A stretch of 39,142 bases of DNA. Origin: Nitrosomonadales bacterium. Lineage in GTDB: Bacteria; Pseudomonadota; Gammaproteobacteria; Burkholderiales; Gallionellaceae. Positions within the stretch are counted from its first letter, which is position 1. The number at the start of each line of letters is the position of its first letter. Of this stretch, positions 1 to 10,073 are shown piece by piece. The notes under the pieces are model-generated. The model made no database searches. It was not told the DNA's origin and saw only the letters and a program-made list of their open reading frames with translations. The DNA lies in contig JANYJE010000017.1 in NCBI GenBank assembly GCA_025408405.1, positions 1 to 39,142 of the forward strand, written 5' to 3'. Both the position numbers and the translations under genes were made by a program.

Positions 1-3000
1 GTAAACCTGAGCACCAGTTTTGTTCCGGCAGGCGGAGGCACAGCAGCCCCGGCTTATTACTACAACTACATCGGAACGCAACTCACCGAGGCGCAGAAAG
101 ATTATTACAACACCGCCAGCACCTTCTATACCGAATGCAACACCAGTGCCAGTAGCGCCACCCTCACAGTGAGTGGCACTACTGCCACCACTGTCAGCAG
201 CATTACCGTGAACGGGGTGCAGATACTTTCCGCCACTACACTTTCATCTACCAGCAGCACAGCAGTTGCCAGCAACATCGCGGCCAACATCACGCTGAAC
301 GGCTACTTCGCCACCGTCTCCGGCAGCACAGTGACCATCTGGCCCCCTTCTGCTGCTGCAGCCACATTCACACCCGCAATTACCAAGTCGGGCACCATGA
401 CCGTAACAGCCACGGCTTTTCCGGCTTCCCCCAAGTTTCTCAGGGTGAAGGTGAGCACCACTTCCGGTCCTGGTGCTAGCGACGAGACCACCAACTTTGC
501 CAACTGGTACAGCTACTACCGTACCCGCATCATGATGATGAAAACAGCCACCGGCCTGGCATTCAATCCCATCGGCAGCACCTTCCGCGTCGGCATGGCC
601 ACCATGAACAACAACACCGGCGCCGACTACCTGGCATTGAATACTTTCGATCCCACTCAGAAAGCCGCCTGGTATGCCAAGCTATATGCCACCCAGGCAG
701 GCCAGGACACGCCGCTGCGCGATGCCCTGGCCAATGTGGGAAAAATGTATGCGATGAAACTGCCGGGCAACCTACTCCAGTCCTCCAACAGCAGCATAGG
801 TTTCACCGTGACCGACCCCATCCAATATTCTTGTCAGCAGAACTTCACCATCCTGACCACGGACGGCTTCTGGAATCACTCGGCTACTGGCAGCCCGTGT
901 ACCAACAGCACCAACTGCGCACTGGTTGCAACCCTTGCGGGCACCAACATCGGCAATCAGGACTACTTTGAACCCCGCCCGATGTATGACGGCGCCAGCG
1001 TGGTGCAAACCATCACCACGCCCTACACCACGGTGCAGCAAAGAAAAGCTGTCACCACAGGCGCCGTTACCACCAAGACCTGGCTGTCCAACAGGTATGT
1101 GTACGGCGCGGCCTGCACCACTACCGGAATACCGCCCAATACCATGAGCGTCAATGCTGACTCAGGCGATACCAGTCACTGGGTGGGTCTGGGTACTGCC
1201 GCCAGCAGCCCGAGTAGCAGCCGTTGCATCTCCATCGGCACGTCCAACGCCTGGTTCTGCCGTGGCGGAGCCAACTACGGCAGTACGCCTGCCGTAAACA
1301 ACGCAAGCGTAAGCGATGCGGGGGGAACCACCTGGTATCTGGTTTCCAGCCTCACGGGCAATACCAACACCACCAATTGCGTGTCTGCCACTTCTATTTC
1401 CGGAGTGGGCGGCAGTGCCACTGCCTATGCCTGCCCGGCAGCGTCAGCAGTCGCCGGCACTACAGTCACAACGTCACACCCCACTTATACCGATACCACC
1501 ACAGGGGTGACGACGACTTCCGTAGACAACTACACGGCCAACCAGAGCACGACGCAAACCATTCTCAACGGCGTTCCCGGCGCTGTAGGCCCGCTCACTC
1601 CGAGCACATTGACTTACGCCTTCACCAACAACGTAAGCACGAGCAGCACTGCAGGCACGATAACCTCGACAGCATGGGTGGAAGGCCCTGCCACCACGAG
1701 CTGTATCGCCAATAGCACGCCGCCCCCGGCCCAAGGCTGGTGGTGGGCAACTCCCCAGTCGTCCACCTCCTCGACTGCCGGAACCACCACCACCACGGTG
1801 TTAAGCACCGTGGGTCCCACCGCCGGCGCACCGGTCACCACAGGCTCTGCCAGCGGCGGCACCTATGACACCCTGGCGGACGTGGCAGAGTATTACTACA
1901 TCACCGATTTGCGCACGACAGCTTTGGGCAACAACCTTTCCGGTGCGGCCGCACCCTGGAACGGCACCGATGTCAGCGCCAACAACGTGCCGTCGAGCGG
2001 ACTGGATGCCGCCAACCACCAGCACATGACCACCTTTACGCTGGGGCTGGGCGCGCGCGGACGCATGGTATTTGACTCCAGCTACCTGTCGCAGACCGGC
2101 AGCAGCTACTCTCCTGCCGATTATTTCTCGGTCAAGCAGGGGGCCACGGCGGGTGGCGGGGTTTGTTCATGGCAAACCGCCGGTACCACATGCAACTGGC
2201 CTATCCCTGCCCAGAACGCCATCGAGAACGTGGATGACCTGTGGCATGCCGCAGTCAATGGTCGTGGCACCTACTTCAGCGCCACCAACCCCGCGAACCT
2301 GGCAACCGGGCTGGCCAGTGCACTGGCCGGTGTTTCAGCACGTACCGGTGCCGCCGCCGCCGCCACCACCAGTAACGCCTTCGTAACCCAGGGCGACAAC
2401 TTCCTGTTCCGTTCCACCTTTGTAACGCAGGAATGGTCTGGACAACTGGACAGACAACAACTGGACATCAACACCGGTGCGGTTCTGCCCACCCTTGACT
2501 GGTCGGCACAGGGCAAGCTGGACGTCCTGGCATCGCGCAACATATATTTCTACAATGGCACCACGACACTGTCGTCGTTCATGTATGCCAACCTGTCAGC
2601 CGCACAACAGGCCTACTTCGGCAGTGCCGCCATTGCCTCACTCTCGCAGCTTTGCACCAACGGCGCTGCGAATTGCCTGCCGGTGTGGACAGCCACTACC
2701 GGTTACGCAATCGGTAACGAGTACAGGGTTGGCACAACCTGGTACCACGTCAACACCGCCTATATCTCAGGGGCTGTGTTTGGCGCCACCGACACTACCA
2801 ATTCCACGGTCGTAACGGGTGCTGCCGGCATCAACCTGATGAATTTCATCCGCGGCGACCGCAGCAACGAGGGGGTTCCAACGGATACCACCAAGTATTT
2901 CCGTCAGCGCACCCACATTCTGGGGGACATCGTGGATTCAGAGACACACTACGTCAGGGGCGCGCTTGCCACTTACTCTGATCCGGGCTACAGCGCCTAC

Positions 3001-4500
3001 ACTACCGCAGTTTCGACGCGCCAGCCCATGGTGTATGTGGGCGCCAACGACGGCATGCTGCACGCCTTCTACGCCGTTGACGGCTCAATGGATCCGGCAA
3101 CCGGCCTGGTTGTGCCAACCGGCACGACTGGTTCGGCTGTCGTGGTGGGTGGCAATGAGGCCTGGGCTTACGTCCCCAGCTTTGTCATGCCCAACTTGTA
3201 CAAGCTGGCTGACAAGAATTACGCCCTGCAGCACCAGTATTTTGTCGATGGCACGCCTGAAGCTGGGGAAATCTGCGTGAGCAACTGCACCAGCGCAACG
3301 GGTGCGGTGTGGAAGACCATACTGGTGGGAGGACTGAATGACGGTGGCAAGGGTTTCTACGCCCTCGACATCACCAATCCTGCCGCCCCCAAAGGATTGT
3401 GGGAGTTCACCAATGCCAATATGGGTTACACCTTCGGCAACCCCAGGATCGTCAAACTGAAAAATGGCACCTGGGTAGTCTTGCTCACCTCCGGCTACAA
3501 TAATATCGGTGACGGCCTGGGACACCTGTTTGTGGTCAACGCCGCCACCGGCGCGCTTATCACCGACATCAGCACCGGTGCAGGCAGCATCGCAACGCCA
3601 AGCGGTCTGGCTCGCATTGACGCCCCACTCACCACCCCGGGTGTGGATGCCACTGCGCTCGCCGCCTACGGCGGTGACATGCTGGGTAATGTATGGCGCT
3701 TTGATATCAACGGAGCAGACACGCAGTTACCGGTGCGCTGGACCGATATCGGTGCAGCCGGCTTTGACGCGCAGCTGATGGCTACGCTCACGGGCCCCTC
3801 CCCCGCCAACAATGTCCAGCCGATTACTTCCAAGCCGCTTATTACGCTGATCGGCACCAACTTCGTGGTAAACATTGGTACCGGCCGCTATCTCGGGTCG
3901 AGCGATCTGCCGGATAACAGCCAGCAATCGTTCTACGCCATGAAGGATCCGTTCACTGCGGGAACCACATCCAGCGTGGCCCTCTGGGGCAACCCGCGTA
4001 CCCAGGGTACCTTTGTCCAGCAAACCAGGACCACTACAACCTGCCCGCCAGGCACCTCCTCTGCCATCTGCAACACCGGGCAAACCGTGGTGGTCTCAAG
4101 CAACACGCCGGTGAACTGGGGAACTAACGCGGGCTGGTACTTTGACTTCCCGCAGGCGGGTGAGCGCAACAACACCGACGCGGCGCTTAACAAGGGAACC
4201 CTGGTACTCACCAGCAACGTGCCCAATGCGAGTGCGTGCTCGGTAGGAGGTGACAGCTTTCTGTACATGCTGGATTACCGCACTGGCGGCGCCGTCACCT
4301 CATCCGGAACAAACGTGGTTGGGGTGAAACTCTTTAACGAGCTTGCCACTCGCCCGGTTGTAGCCTGCCTTGCCGATGGCACCTGCCTGACCTATGTGCA
4401 AGGTTCCGGCGGTAACACGCCGACACCCAGCAAAATATGGGTGAACGATACCGGCACCGGCATAGCACGCCGCACCTCCTGGCGCCAACTGATGGAGTAA
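1..4500 (+). CDS. pilY1: PilY1-type type IV pilus adhesin/tip protein, 5'-truncated
   Basis: The reading frame is open from base 1, so the true start and any signal peptide lie upstream; 1499 residues are visible. The family sits at the tip or base of type IV pili and acts in pilus assembly, adhesion and surface sensing. Visible codons 161-176 carry the family signature around NFANWYSYYRTR, and TPLRDAL follows at about 237-243 (VWA-like part). The family motif DTLADVAEYYYITDLR lies at about 623-638. The C-terminal PilC/PilY1 beta-propeller covers roughly 1009-1430: PMVYVGANDGMLHAF, WKTILVGGLNDGGKGFYALD, GGDMLGNVWRFD near 1225-1235 and IGTGRYLG near 1294. Between these lie long Ser/Thr/Gly/Ala-rich inserts (about 55-135 and 330-615). 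A W..T..GY..G..Y..G..WY segment at about 896-925 resembles small carbohydrate-binding modules, but weakly. Location next to ispH-lspA-ileS-ribF matches the known pil cluster synteny in Pseudomonas. Confidence 0.93.
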   Translation, partial: VNLSTSFVPAGGGTAAPAYYYNYIGTQLTEAQKDYYNTASTFYTECNTSASSATLTVSGTTATTVSSITVNGVQILSATTLSSTSSTAVASNIAANITLNGYFATVSGSTVTIWPPSAAAATFTPAITKSGTMTVTATAFPASPKFLRVKVSTTSGPGASDETTNFANWYSYYRTRIMMMKTATGLAFNPIGSTFRVGMATMNNNTGADYLALNTFDPTQKAAWYAKLYATQAGQDTPLRDALANVGKMYAMKLPGNLLQSSNSSIGFTVTDPIQYSCQQNFTILTTDGFWNHSATGSPCTNSTNCALVATLAGTNIGNQDYFEPRPMYDGASVVQTITTPYTTVQQRKAVTTGAVTTKTWLSNRYVYGAACTTTGIPPNTMSVNADSGDTSHWVGLGTAASSPSSSRCISIGTSNAWFCRGGANYGSTPAVNNASVSDAGGTTWYLVSSLTGNTNTTNCVSATSISGVGGSATAYACPAASAVAGTTVTTSHPTYTDTTTGVTTTSVDNYTANQSTTQTILNGVPGAVGPLTPSTLTYAFTNNVSTSSTAGTITSTAWVEGPATTSCIANSTPPPAQGWWWATPQSSTSSTAGTTTTTVLSTVGPTAGAPVTTGSASGGTYDTLADVAEYYYITDLRTTALGNNLSGAAAPWNGTDVSANNVPSSGLDAANHQHMTTFTLGLGARGRMVFDSSYLSQTGSSYSPADYFSVKQGATAGGGVCSWQTAGTTCNWPIPAQNAIENVDDLWHAAVNGRGTYFSATNPANLATGLASALAGVSARTGAAAAATTSNAFVTQGDNFLFRSTFVTQEWSGQLDRQQLDINTGAVLPTLDWSAQGKLDVLASRNIYFYNGTTTLSSFMYANLSAAQQAYFGSAAIASLSQLCTNGAANCLPVWTATTGYAIGNEYRVGTTWYHVNTAYISGAVFGATDTTNSTVVTGAAGINLMNFIRGDRSNEGVPTDTTKYFRQRTHILGDIVDSETHYVRGALATYSDPGYSAYTTAVSTRQPMVYVGANDGMLHAFYAVDGSMDPATGLVVPTGTTGSAVVVGGNEAWAYVPSFVMPNLYKLADKNYALQHQYFVDGTPEAGEICVSNCTSATGAVWKTILVGGLNDGGKGFYALDITNPAAPKGLWEFTNANMGYTFGNPRIVKLKNGTWVVLLTSGYNNIGDGLGHLFVVNAATGALITDISTGAGSIATPSGLARIDAPLTTPGVDATALAAYGGDMLGNVWRFDINGADTQLPVRWTDIGAAGFDAQLMATLTGPSPANNVQPITSKPLITLIGTNFVVNIGTGRYLGSSDLPDNSQQSFYAMKDPFTAGTTSSVALWGNPRTQGTFVQQTRTTTTCPPGTSSAICNTGQTVVVSSNTPVNWGTNAGWYFDFPQAGERNNTDAALNKGTLVLTSNVPNASACSVGGDSFLYMLDYRTGGAVTSSGTNVVGVKLFNELATRPVVACLADGTCLTYVQGSGGNTPTPSKIWVNDTGTGIARRTSWRQLME

Positions 4501-4518
4501 GTGCTGTTGCATGAAACA

Positions 4519-4556
4519 AAAAAACTGCGGCACCCTTTCGGGTGCCGCAGTTTTTT
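4519..4556. terminator. Bidirectional intrinsic terminator between pilY1 and ispH
   Basis: A perfect 11-bp stem (CTGCGGCACCC at 4525-4535 with GGGTGCCGCAG at 4540-4550) encloses a TTTC loop. It is flanked by an A-run on the left and a six-T run on the right. It therefore reads as a stem plus U-tract for pilY1 on the plus strand and for the converging ribF-ileS-lspA-ispH transcript on the minus strand. Confidence 0.92.
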
Positions 4557-4632
4557 ATGCCCGGAATTTCTGCTTGTGAATTCAACCTGCAGGGTAAGAC
4601 AAAAGATGCCTGCTCTTTGCTGCGCTGCAGAT

Positions 4633-5562
4633 TTATGCCGCTATGTTTAGCGCCTTGGGCAAAGGAAACACCACATTTTCACTGATGCCCTGCAATTCAT
4701 GCACACTGTCCGCCCCCATTTTCTTCAGGCGCGCTATCACATCCTGTACCAGCACTTCCGGAGCGGAAGCGCCGGCACTGATGCCAATATGCTGCTTGCC
4801 TTGCAGCCACTCTGCCTGCAGACCGCTGGCATCATCCACCAGGTAAGCGGGGATACCCAGGTTGCGCGCGACTTCGCGCAGGCGGTTGGAGTTCGAACTG
4901 TTGGGCGAACCGACCACGATGACCACGTCGCACTGACGGGACAAGAGTTTCACTGCGTCCTGGCGGTTTTGCGTGGCATAGCAGATGTCGTCTTTCTTGG
5001 GGCCGACAATACCGGGGAAACGGGTTTTCAGCGCATCGATAATGCTGCTGGCATCGTCCACAGACAGTGTGGTCTGGGTAACGAAGGCAAGATTGCTTGC
5101 GTCCTTCACCTGCAGCCTGCGGACATCTTCTGGCGACTCCACCAGATACATGCCGCCCTCTCCCTGGCCCATGGTGCCTTCCACTTCCGGGTGACCGGCA
5201 TGGCCTATCATGATGATTCCCTTGCCCTGCCCGCGCATGCGCGTGACTTCGATGTGCACCTTGGTCACCAGCGGGCAGGTGGCGTCAAACACCGTCAGCC
5301 CGCGTGCCTCGGCCTCAGTGCGCACGGCTTGCGACACCCCATGCGCACTGAAAATCAGGATGCTGCCGGAGGGCACATCGACCAGATCTTCGATGAACAC
5401 CGCACCTTTCTTGCGCAGGCTGTCCACCACAAATTTGTTGTGCACGACTTCGTGGCGCACATAGATGGGCGCGCCGTGCAATGCGATGGCACGCTCCACG
5501 ATTTCGATGGCGCGATCCACGCCGGCACAGAAGCCGCGCGGGTTAGCTAACAGTATGTCCAT
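4633..5562 (-). CDS. ispH: 4-hydroxy-3-methylbut-2-enyl diphosphate reductase
   Basis: Last enzyme of the MEP isoprenoid pathway: it reduces HMBPP to IPP and DMAPP with a [4Fe-4S] cluster in the cytosol. The three cluster cysteines are visible at C12 (RGFCAGV), C96 (DATCP) and C194 (DDICYATQ). Substrate-binding residues H41, H74, H124 and E126 and the [10 protein letters not shown] loop (about 219-228) are also present. I chose the ATG at 5562 (309 aa) because it has a GGTGAAGGGG ribosome binding site and begins directly with the family N-terminus [10 protein letters not shown]; the frame stays open 19 codons further upstream. It is the last gene of ribF-ileS-lspA-ispH. The peptidyl-prolyl isomerase gene fkpB that often separates lspA from ispH is absent. 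Confidence 0.97.
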   Translation of the reverse strand: MDILLANPRGFCAGVDRAIEIVERAIALHGAPIYVRHEVVHNKFVVDSLRKKGAVFIEDLVDVPSGSILIFSAHGVSQAVRTEAEARGLTVFDATCPLVTKVHIEVTRMRGQGKGIIMIGHAGHPEVEGTMGQGEGGMYLVESPEDVRRLQVKDASNLAFVTQTTLSVDDASSIIDALKTRFPGIVGPKKDDICYATQNRQDAVKLLSRQCDVVIVVGSPNSSNSNRLREVARNLGIPAYLVDDASGLQAEWLQGKQHIGISAGASAPEVLVQDVIARLKKMGADSVHELQGISENVVFPLPKALNIAA

Positions 5563-5582
5563 GTTTTTCCCCTTCACCTGTA

Positions 5583-5663
5583 TTTCCCGCGCAGGCGGGA
5601 ATCCAGTGGCTTTAAACAAAATACTTTTTTCTTGCTGGATCCCCGCCTGCGCGGGGATGACGG
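5583..5663. repeat. Pair of inverted REP/dRS3-like palindromes
   Basis: Two short palindromes face each other: TTCCCGC-GCAG-GCGGGAA at 5584-5601 and ATCCCCGC-CTGC-GCGGGGAT at 5639-5658. Each carries the same flanking word (CTGGAT on one strand), so they are inverted copies of one unit of about 24 nt separated by about 30 nt. The unit resembles the Neisseria dRS3 pattern ATTCCC-N8-GGGAAT and similar REP-like units. It fills the lspA-ispH gap and could fold into one long hairpin in the transcript. There is no U-tract, so I do not call it a terminator. Confidence 0.75.
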
Positions 5664-5670
5664 AATTGTT

Positions 5671-6132
5671 CTATTTCTTCTTGAAGCTGTCCAGCACCAG
5701 CAGCGCGGCGCCCAGAGAGATGGCAGCGTCCGCCACATTGAAGGCCGGGAAGTGGCTCGTGTCCCAGTGGAAATCCAGAAAGTCCACCACGTAGCCATAG
5801 GCGATGCGGTCGATCAGGTTGCCCAGCGCGCCGCCCAGCACCAGCGCCAGCGCCAGGCAGAATAATTTCTGCTGGGCATGCCGGCGCAGCAGGGTCACGA
5901 TCCACACCGACGCCAGCACGGCAATGGCGCTGAACAGCCAGCGCTGCCAGCCACCGGCGTCATTCAGGAAACTGAAGGCCGCGCCCTGATTGTGCGCCAG
6001 CACCAGATTGAAAAAATCCGTCACCGCCATGCCGTAGCCTATGGCGAAATGACTGCTGATCGAAAGCTTGCTGATCTGGTCGAGCACGATCACCAGCGCG
6101 GACAATCCCAGCCAGCGCATCAGCTCACGCAT
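5671..6132 (-). CDS. lspA: Lipoprotein signal peptidase (signal peptidase II)
   Basis: Inner-membrane aspartic protease that cleaves prolipoprotein signal peptides after the cysteine has been lipidated. The 153-residue product has the usual four hydrophobic segments. The catalytic aspartates are visible as D117 ([11 protein letters not shown]) and D135 (FNVADAAIS), after the conserved GNLIDR near 105-109. The ATG at 6132 overlaps the end of ileS by 8 nt (ATGCGTGA holds the lspA start and the ileS stop), which predicts translational coupling. The open frame extends 39 codons further upstream into ileS, but the product from 6132 has the standard family length and N-terminus. Confidence 0.97.
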   Translation of the reverse strand: MRELMRWLGLSALVIVLDQISKLSISSHFAIGYGMAVTDFFNLVLAHNQGAAFSFLNDAGGWQRWLFSAIAVLASVWIVTLLRRHAQQKLFCLALALVLGGALGNLIDRIAYGYVVDFLDFHWDTSHFPAFNVADAAISLGAALLVLDSFKKK

Positions 6133-8947
6133 AGTGACGTTTCTCGCCGCTGCCGAACAGATTGCTGACACAGCGCCCGCACAGCGTCGCATGCGCCGCG
6201 TCGCTGCCCACATCGCTGCGGTAATGCCAGCAACGCTCGCACTTGGCATGCGCGCTCGGCGTTACCACGATGCGCTGCTCGGCGTCACTCTCGACTCGAT
6301 GCACCGTGGCGCGCGAGGTAATCATCACAAAACGCAGATCGTCTCCCAATCCGGCAAGCAAATCGTAATCGCTGCCTGCGGCATATATATCCACTTCGGC
6401 AGCCAAGGCGGAACCGATGCTGCCCGCTACGCGCGCCTCTTCCAATTGTTTGTTCACTTTGGCGCGCCAAGCACAAGCTCCCGTCCAACGACTGAGCAGC
6501 AAAGGTTCATTTGCGGACAACCCGGGCAACACATACCACTGCTGCTCGAACACGCTGATATTATCCCGCCCAGTCAAAGTCGCCCATACCTCTTCGCCGG
6601 TAAAGCTCAAGATTGGCGCCATCAGGCGCGTGAGGCAGTGCGTGATGTGATACAGCGCATTCTGTGCCGAACGACGCGCGGGCGAATCTTTCCCGGCGGT
6701 ATACAGGCGGTCTTTCAGGATGTCGAGATAGAATCCGCCCAACTCTTCCGAACAAAAACCTTGCAGCTTCTGCACCACCAGATGGAATTCGTAGCGTTCA
6801 TAATCCATCCCAATCAACGCCTGTAATTCCTGCGCCCGCAGCAGCATAAAGCGGTCTATCTCCAGCCATTGCTCGACCGGCAGCTCATGCCTGGCATGGT
6901 CGTAATCCGCGATATTCGCCAGCAGGAAACGCAAGGTGTTGCGGATGCGGCGATAGCTTTCCACCACGCGCTTCAGGATCTCGTCGGAGATGGTCAGCTC
7001 GCCGGAGTAGTCGGTGGAGGCTACCCACAGGCGCAGGATGTCGGCACCCAGCGTATCGAAAATTTTCTGCGGCGCGATGACATTACCCTTGGATTTGCTC
7101 ATCTTGTGGCCATGTCCGTCCACTACAAAACCATGGGTCAGCAGTGCATCGTAGGGCGCGCGCCCATTGATGGCGCAGGAAGTCAGCAGCGACGACTGGA
7201 ACCAGCCGCGATGCTGGTCAGAGCCTTCCAGATACAAGTCTGCGGGAAACTTCAATTCGTCGCGTTGCGCCAACACCGCCGCATGTGTCGCACCGGAATC
7301 GAACCAAACGTCCAGCGTATCGGTGAGCTTGCGGTAGTGTTCGGCATCCGCACCCAACAGCTCGGCCGCGTCCAGGCTGAACCACGCCTCGATGCCCTGT
7401 TGCTCGATGCGTTTTGCCACGGCTTCCAGCAGCTCAGGCGTGCGCGGATGCAGGGCCATGGTTTCGCGGTGCACGAAGAATGTCATCGGCACGCCCCAGT
7501 TGCGCTGGCGCGACACGCACCAGTCCGGACGATTCCTGATCATCGCTTCCAGACGCGCGCGTCCCCATGCGGGGAAGAATTGGGTGTTTGCAACGGACTG
7601 ATTCGCCAGCGTGCGCAACTGCTCTCCGCCCGCCTGCGCGTGCTGCTCCATGCCGATGAACCATTGCGGCGTGGAGCGGAAGATGATCGGCGTCTTGTGG
7701 CGCCAGCAGTGCGGATAGCTGTGTTTGAGTTTTTCCTGATGCAGCAGGTGGCCGCTGGCTTGCAGCGCCTGCAACACGATATCGTTGCCCTTCCACACGA
7801 ACACGCCAGCCAACGCTATGGCGCCTATATCCGGCGTGGTGGAAATAAATTTGCCGTCGTCGCCCACCGGATTGTCGTTGGGCAGATTGTATTTCTGTCC
7901 GACGAAATAGTCGTCGAGACCGTGCGCCGGTGCGGTGTGCACCAGGCCCGTACCCGCTTCCAGGGTGACGTGCTCGCCGCAGATGATGGGCACCAGGCGT
8001 TCCTGGAAAGGATGGCGCAACAGCAAGCCTTCCAGTGCCGAACCGTAGCAGGTTGCAGCAGTGCCATCCCCTCTGTCATTGCTGCCGCTTAACTGGTAGC
8101 GATTCAGACTGCTCGCAACCAGATCCGACACCAGAATCAGATAGCCACGGGAAGTCTTGACCAGATCATACTGAAACTCCGGATGCACGCTCACCGCCTG
8201 ATTCGCGGGCAGGGTCCACGGCGTGGTGGTCCAGATCACCGCATAGATTTTTGCATCGCCAGGCAAATGACCAATGCCGAAGGCTTTCGCAACGAGAGCA
8301 CGATCCTCCACCTCGAAACCCACATCGATCGCAGGCGACACTTTGTCTTCGTACTCCACCTCGGCTTCCGCCAAGGCAGACTGGCAATCCAGACACCAGT
8401 TCACCGGCTTCCTGCCCTGATACAGATAGCCGCGCTCGAAAATACGGCCCAGCGCGCGCACGATCTCCGCTTCTGTTTTGAATTCCATGGTGAGGTAGGG
8501 ATGATCCCAGTCGCCCAAGACCCCTAAGCGGATGAAGTCCTTCTTCTGGCGCTCCACCTGCTCTGCCGCGTATTCGCGGCACAGTTCGCGGAAGCGCGCG
8601 GGGGCAATCGACTTGCCGTGTTTCTTTTCCACCTGCAGCTCTATGGGCAGGCCGTGGCAATCCCAGCCCGGCACATAGGGCGCGTCGAAACCCGCCAGCG
8701 TCTTGCTCTTGACGATGATGTCTTTCAACACCTTGTTCACCGCATGGCCGATGTGGATGTCGCCGTTGGCGTAAGGCGGGCCGTCGTGCAGGATGAATTT
8801 CTTGCGCCCGGCGCTTGCCTGGCGGATACGCTGGTAGCGCTGCTGCGCCTGCCACTGTGCGAGCATTTGCGGCTCGCGGCGGGCCATGTCGCCACGCATC
8901 GGGAAGGGAGTGTCGGGAAGATTGAGGGTGTTTTTGTAATCAGTCAT
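6125..8947 (-). CDS. ileS: Isoleucyl-tRNA synthetase
   Basis: Class I aminoacyl-tRNA synthetase that charges tRNA-Ile and hydrolyses mis-activated valine. The 940-residue product has the HIGH motif at 65-68 ([10 protein letters not shown]) and a connective-peptide editing domain with [17 protein letters not shown] is at 615-619, and the C-terminal zinc finger has cysteines at 903, 906, 923 and 926. I chose the ATG at 8947 because it gives the canonical N-terminus [20 protein letters not shown] and has GGA 6 nt upstream; an ATG two codons earlier (8953) is a close alternative. The open frame continues upstream into ribF but is not conserved. It lies 61 nt after ribF and overlaps lspA. Confidence 0.97.
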   Translation of the reverse strand: MTDYKNTLNLPDTPFPMRGDMARREPQMLAQWQAQQRYQRIRQASAGRKKFILHDGPPYANGDIHIGHAVNKVLKDIIVKSKTLAGFDAPYVPGWDCHGLPIELQVEKKHGKSIAPARFRELCREYAAEQVERQKKDFIRLGVLGDWDHPYLTMEFKTEAEIVRALGRIFERGYLYQGRKPVNWCLDCQSALAEAEVEYEDKVSPAIDVGFEVEDRALVAKAFGIGHLPGDAKIYAVIWTTTPWTLPANQAVSVHPEFQYDLVKTSRGYLILVSDLVASSLNRYQLSGSNDRGDGTAATCYGSALEGLLLRHPFQERLVPIICGEHVTLEAGTGLVHTAPAHGLDDYFVGQKYNLPNDNPVGDDGKFISTTPDIGAIALAGVFVWKGNDIVLQALQASGHLLHQEKLKHSYPHCWRHKTPIIFRSTPQWFIGMEQHAQAGGEQLRTLANQSVANTQFFPAWGRARLEAMIRNRPDWCVSRQRNWGVPMTFFVHRETMALHPRTPELLEAVAKRIEQQGIEAWFSLDAAELLGADAEHYRKLTDTLDVWFDSGATHAAVLAQRDELKFPADLYLEGSDQHRGWFQSSLLTSCAINGRAPYDALLTHGFVVDGHGHKMSKSKGNVIAPQKIFDTLGADILRLWVASTDYSGELTISDEILKRVVESYRRIRNTLRFLLANIADYDHARHELPVEQWLEIDRFMLLRAQELQALIGMDYERYEFHLVVQKLQGFCSEELGGFYLDILKDRLYTAGKDSPARRSAQNALYHITHCLTRLMAPILSFTGEEVWATLTGRDNISVFEQQWYVLPGLSANEPLLLSRWTGACAWRAKVNKQLEEARVAGSIGSALAAEVDIYAAGSDYDLLAGLGDDLRFVMITSRATVHRVESDAEQRIVVTPSAHAKCERCWHYRSDVGSDAAHATLCGRCVSNLFGSGEKRHYA

Positions 8948-9008
8948 TTTCATTCCAAAATCAAATTCGGCACACATCAAGATATACCGCGCAGAACGGG
9001 CAGATGCT

Positions 9009-9956
9009 TCAGCTCTTTTTCTGCGCATCAACATCCAGGTGATGGAAAAATTTTCTTGTTTGCTCTACATCGAGTGCAATTTGTTGCGTCAAACTTTTCA
9101 GGTCAGGGAATTTCACTTCGTCGCGCAGCTTGTGCAAAAACTCCACGCGCAGATGCTGGCCGTAAATATCCTGCGCGAAATCCAGCAGGTGCGCCTCCAG
9201 CACGGCACGTCCGTTGCTTGCCACGGTAGGGCGCACACCCAGGCTGGCTGCGCCATGCAGCGGTGAAATATGATCACCGCTGACGCGCACCACGAAGATA
9301 CCCGACAGCGGCGGCCTATTGTGTTTCAGCTGCACATTGGCGGTGGGGTAACCGATCTCGCGCCCGATGCTGTCACCGTGCACCACGCGGCCGCTGATGC
9401 TGTAGGGCCGGCCCAGGCAGCGTGTTGCGGCGCGCAAATCACCTGCTGCCAGCACGGCACGCAGCCCGGTGCTGGAAACGCGCACGCCATCATGCAGCAC
9501 GCTGCGCATCGCCTCAACGCTGAAACCGTGCTGCATGCCGATTTTTTCCATCAGCGCAAAGTCCCCGCTGCGGCCGCTGCCGAAACGGAAGTCATCGCCT
9601 ATCAGCACATGCCCGGCGTGCATCTTTTCATGCAGGGCATGAATGAAATCCGCCGCGCCCATCTGTGCGAACTGCTTGTTGAAGCGGCACACGTGCACTC
9701 GATCCATCTGGTTTTCAGCCAGCAGCTCGAGCTTCTCGCGCAGGCTGGAAAGCCTTGCCGGCGCCTGGTCTGGGGTAAAAAATTCGCGCGGGTGCGGCTC
9801 GAAGATCACCACCGCAGTCGGCAAGCCGCGCGCCTGCGCGACACTGCGCAACTGCGCCAGCAATGCCTGATGGCCCAGATGCACACCATCGAAATTGCCG
9901 ATGGTGACTGCAACAGGCTGGCGATCGGGAGATTGGAGTCCGCGTAGAATCAACAT
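9009..9956 (-). CDS. ribF: Bifunctional riboflavin kinase / FAD synthetase
   Basis: Converts riboflavin to FMN and then FAD. The N-terminal FAD synthetase domain shows [13 protein letters not shown] at about 18-30 (nucleotidyltransferase HxGH) and [13 protein letters not shown] in the middle. The C-terminal riboflavin kinase domain starts at about residue 187 with [13 protein letters not shown], which contains the PTAN motif. At 315 aa it has normal family length. The start codon has no recognisable ribosome binding site, and a perfect TATAAT ends only 11 nt upstream, so the mRNA may be nearly leaderless. First gene of the ribF-ileS-lspA-ispH block; a heptad-repeat element separates it from tldD. 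Confidence 0.96.
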   Translation of the reverse strand: MLILRGLQSPDRQPVAVTIGNFDGVHLGHQALLAQLRSVAQARGLPTAVVIFEPHPREFFTPDQAPARLSSLREKLELLAENQMDRVHVCRFNKQFAQMGAADFIHALHEKMHAGHVLIGDDFRFGSGRSGDFALMEKIGMQHGFSVEAMRSVLHDGVRVSSTGLRAVLAAGDLRAATRCLGRPYSISGRVVHGDSIGREIGYPTANVQLKHNRPPLSGIFVVRVSGDHISPLHGAASLGVRPTVASNGRAVLEAHLLDFAQDIYGQHLRVEFLHKLRDEVKFPDLKSLTQQIALDVEQTRKFFHHLDVDAQKKS

Positions 9957-9967
9957 AATGGGCGCGA

Positions 9968-9973
9968 ATTATA
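9968..9973 (-). promoter_or_regulatory. Candidate -10 hexamer for ribF
   Basis: On the minus strand TATAAT is followed 11 nt later by the ribF ATG, which would leave a leader of about 5 nt. The ATG lacks a Shine-Dalgarno sequence, consistent with leaderless translation. No convincing -35 hexamer is seen: the upstream 17-nt position falls in the CAGTCCT repeat array. Confidence 0.4.
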
Positions 9974-9983
9974 CATTAGCAGC

Positions 9984-10071
9984 GAGGACTGAGGACTGAG
10001 GACTGAGTGCGGAGGACTGAGCGAAAAGCATGGTCCGTGGTTTTACTTAGCCCTCAGCACTCAGTCCTCGG
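9984..10071. repeat. Heptad-armed inverted-repeat element, ribF/tldD gap
   Basis: The left arm holds 7-nt units: GAGGACT three times (9984-10004), a variant GAGTGCG, then GAGGACT again to 10018. The right arm (10051-10071) reads CCCTCAG, CACTCAG, TCCTCGG. GAGGACTGAGTGC (9998-10010) and GCACTCAGTCCTC (10057-10069) are perfect 13-nt reverse complements around a 46-nt core. Almost the whole intergenic gap is this element. It shares architecture with those at 23661-23768 and 30546-30625. Confidence 0.85.
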
Positions 10072-10073
10072 TT

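Noticed and set aside
8948-9034. N-terminal extension of ileS into ribF
   Set aside because: The extension is Arg/Ala-rich shadow sequence; the canonical IleS start with a ribosome binding site is at 8947.
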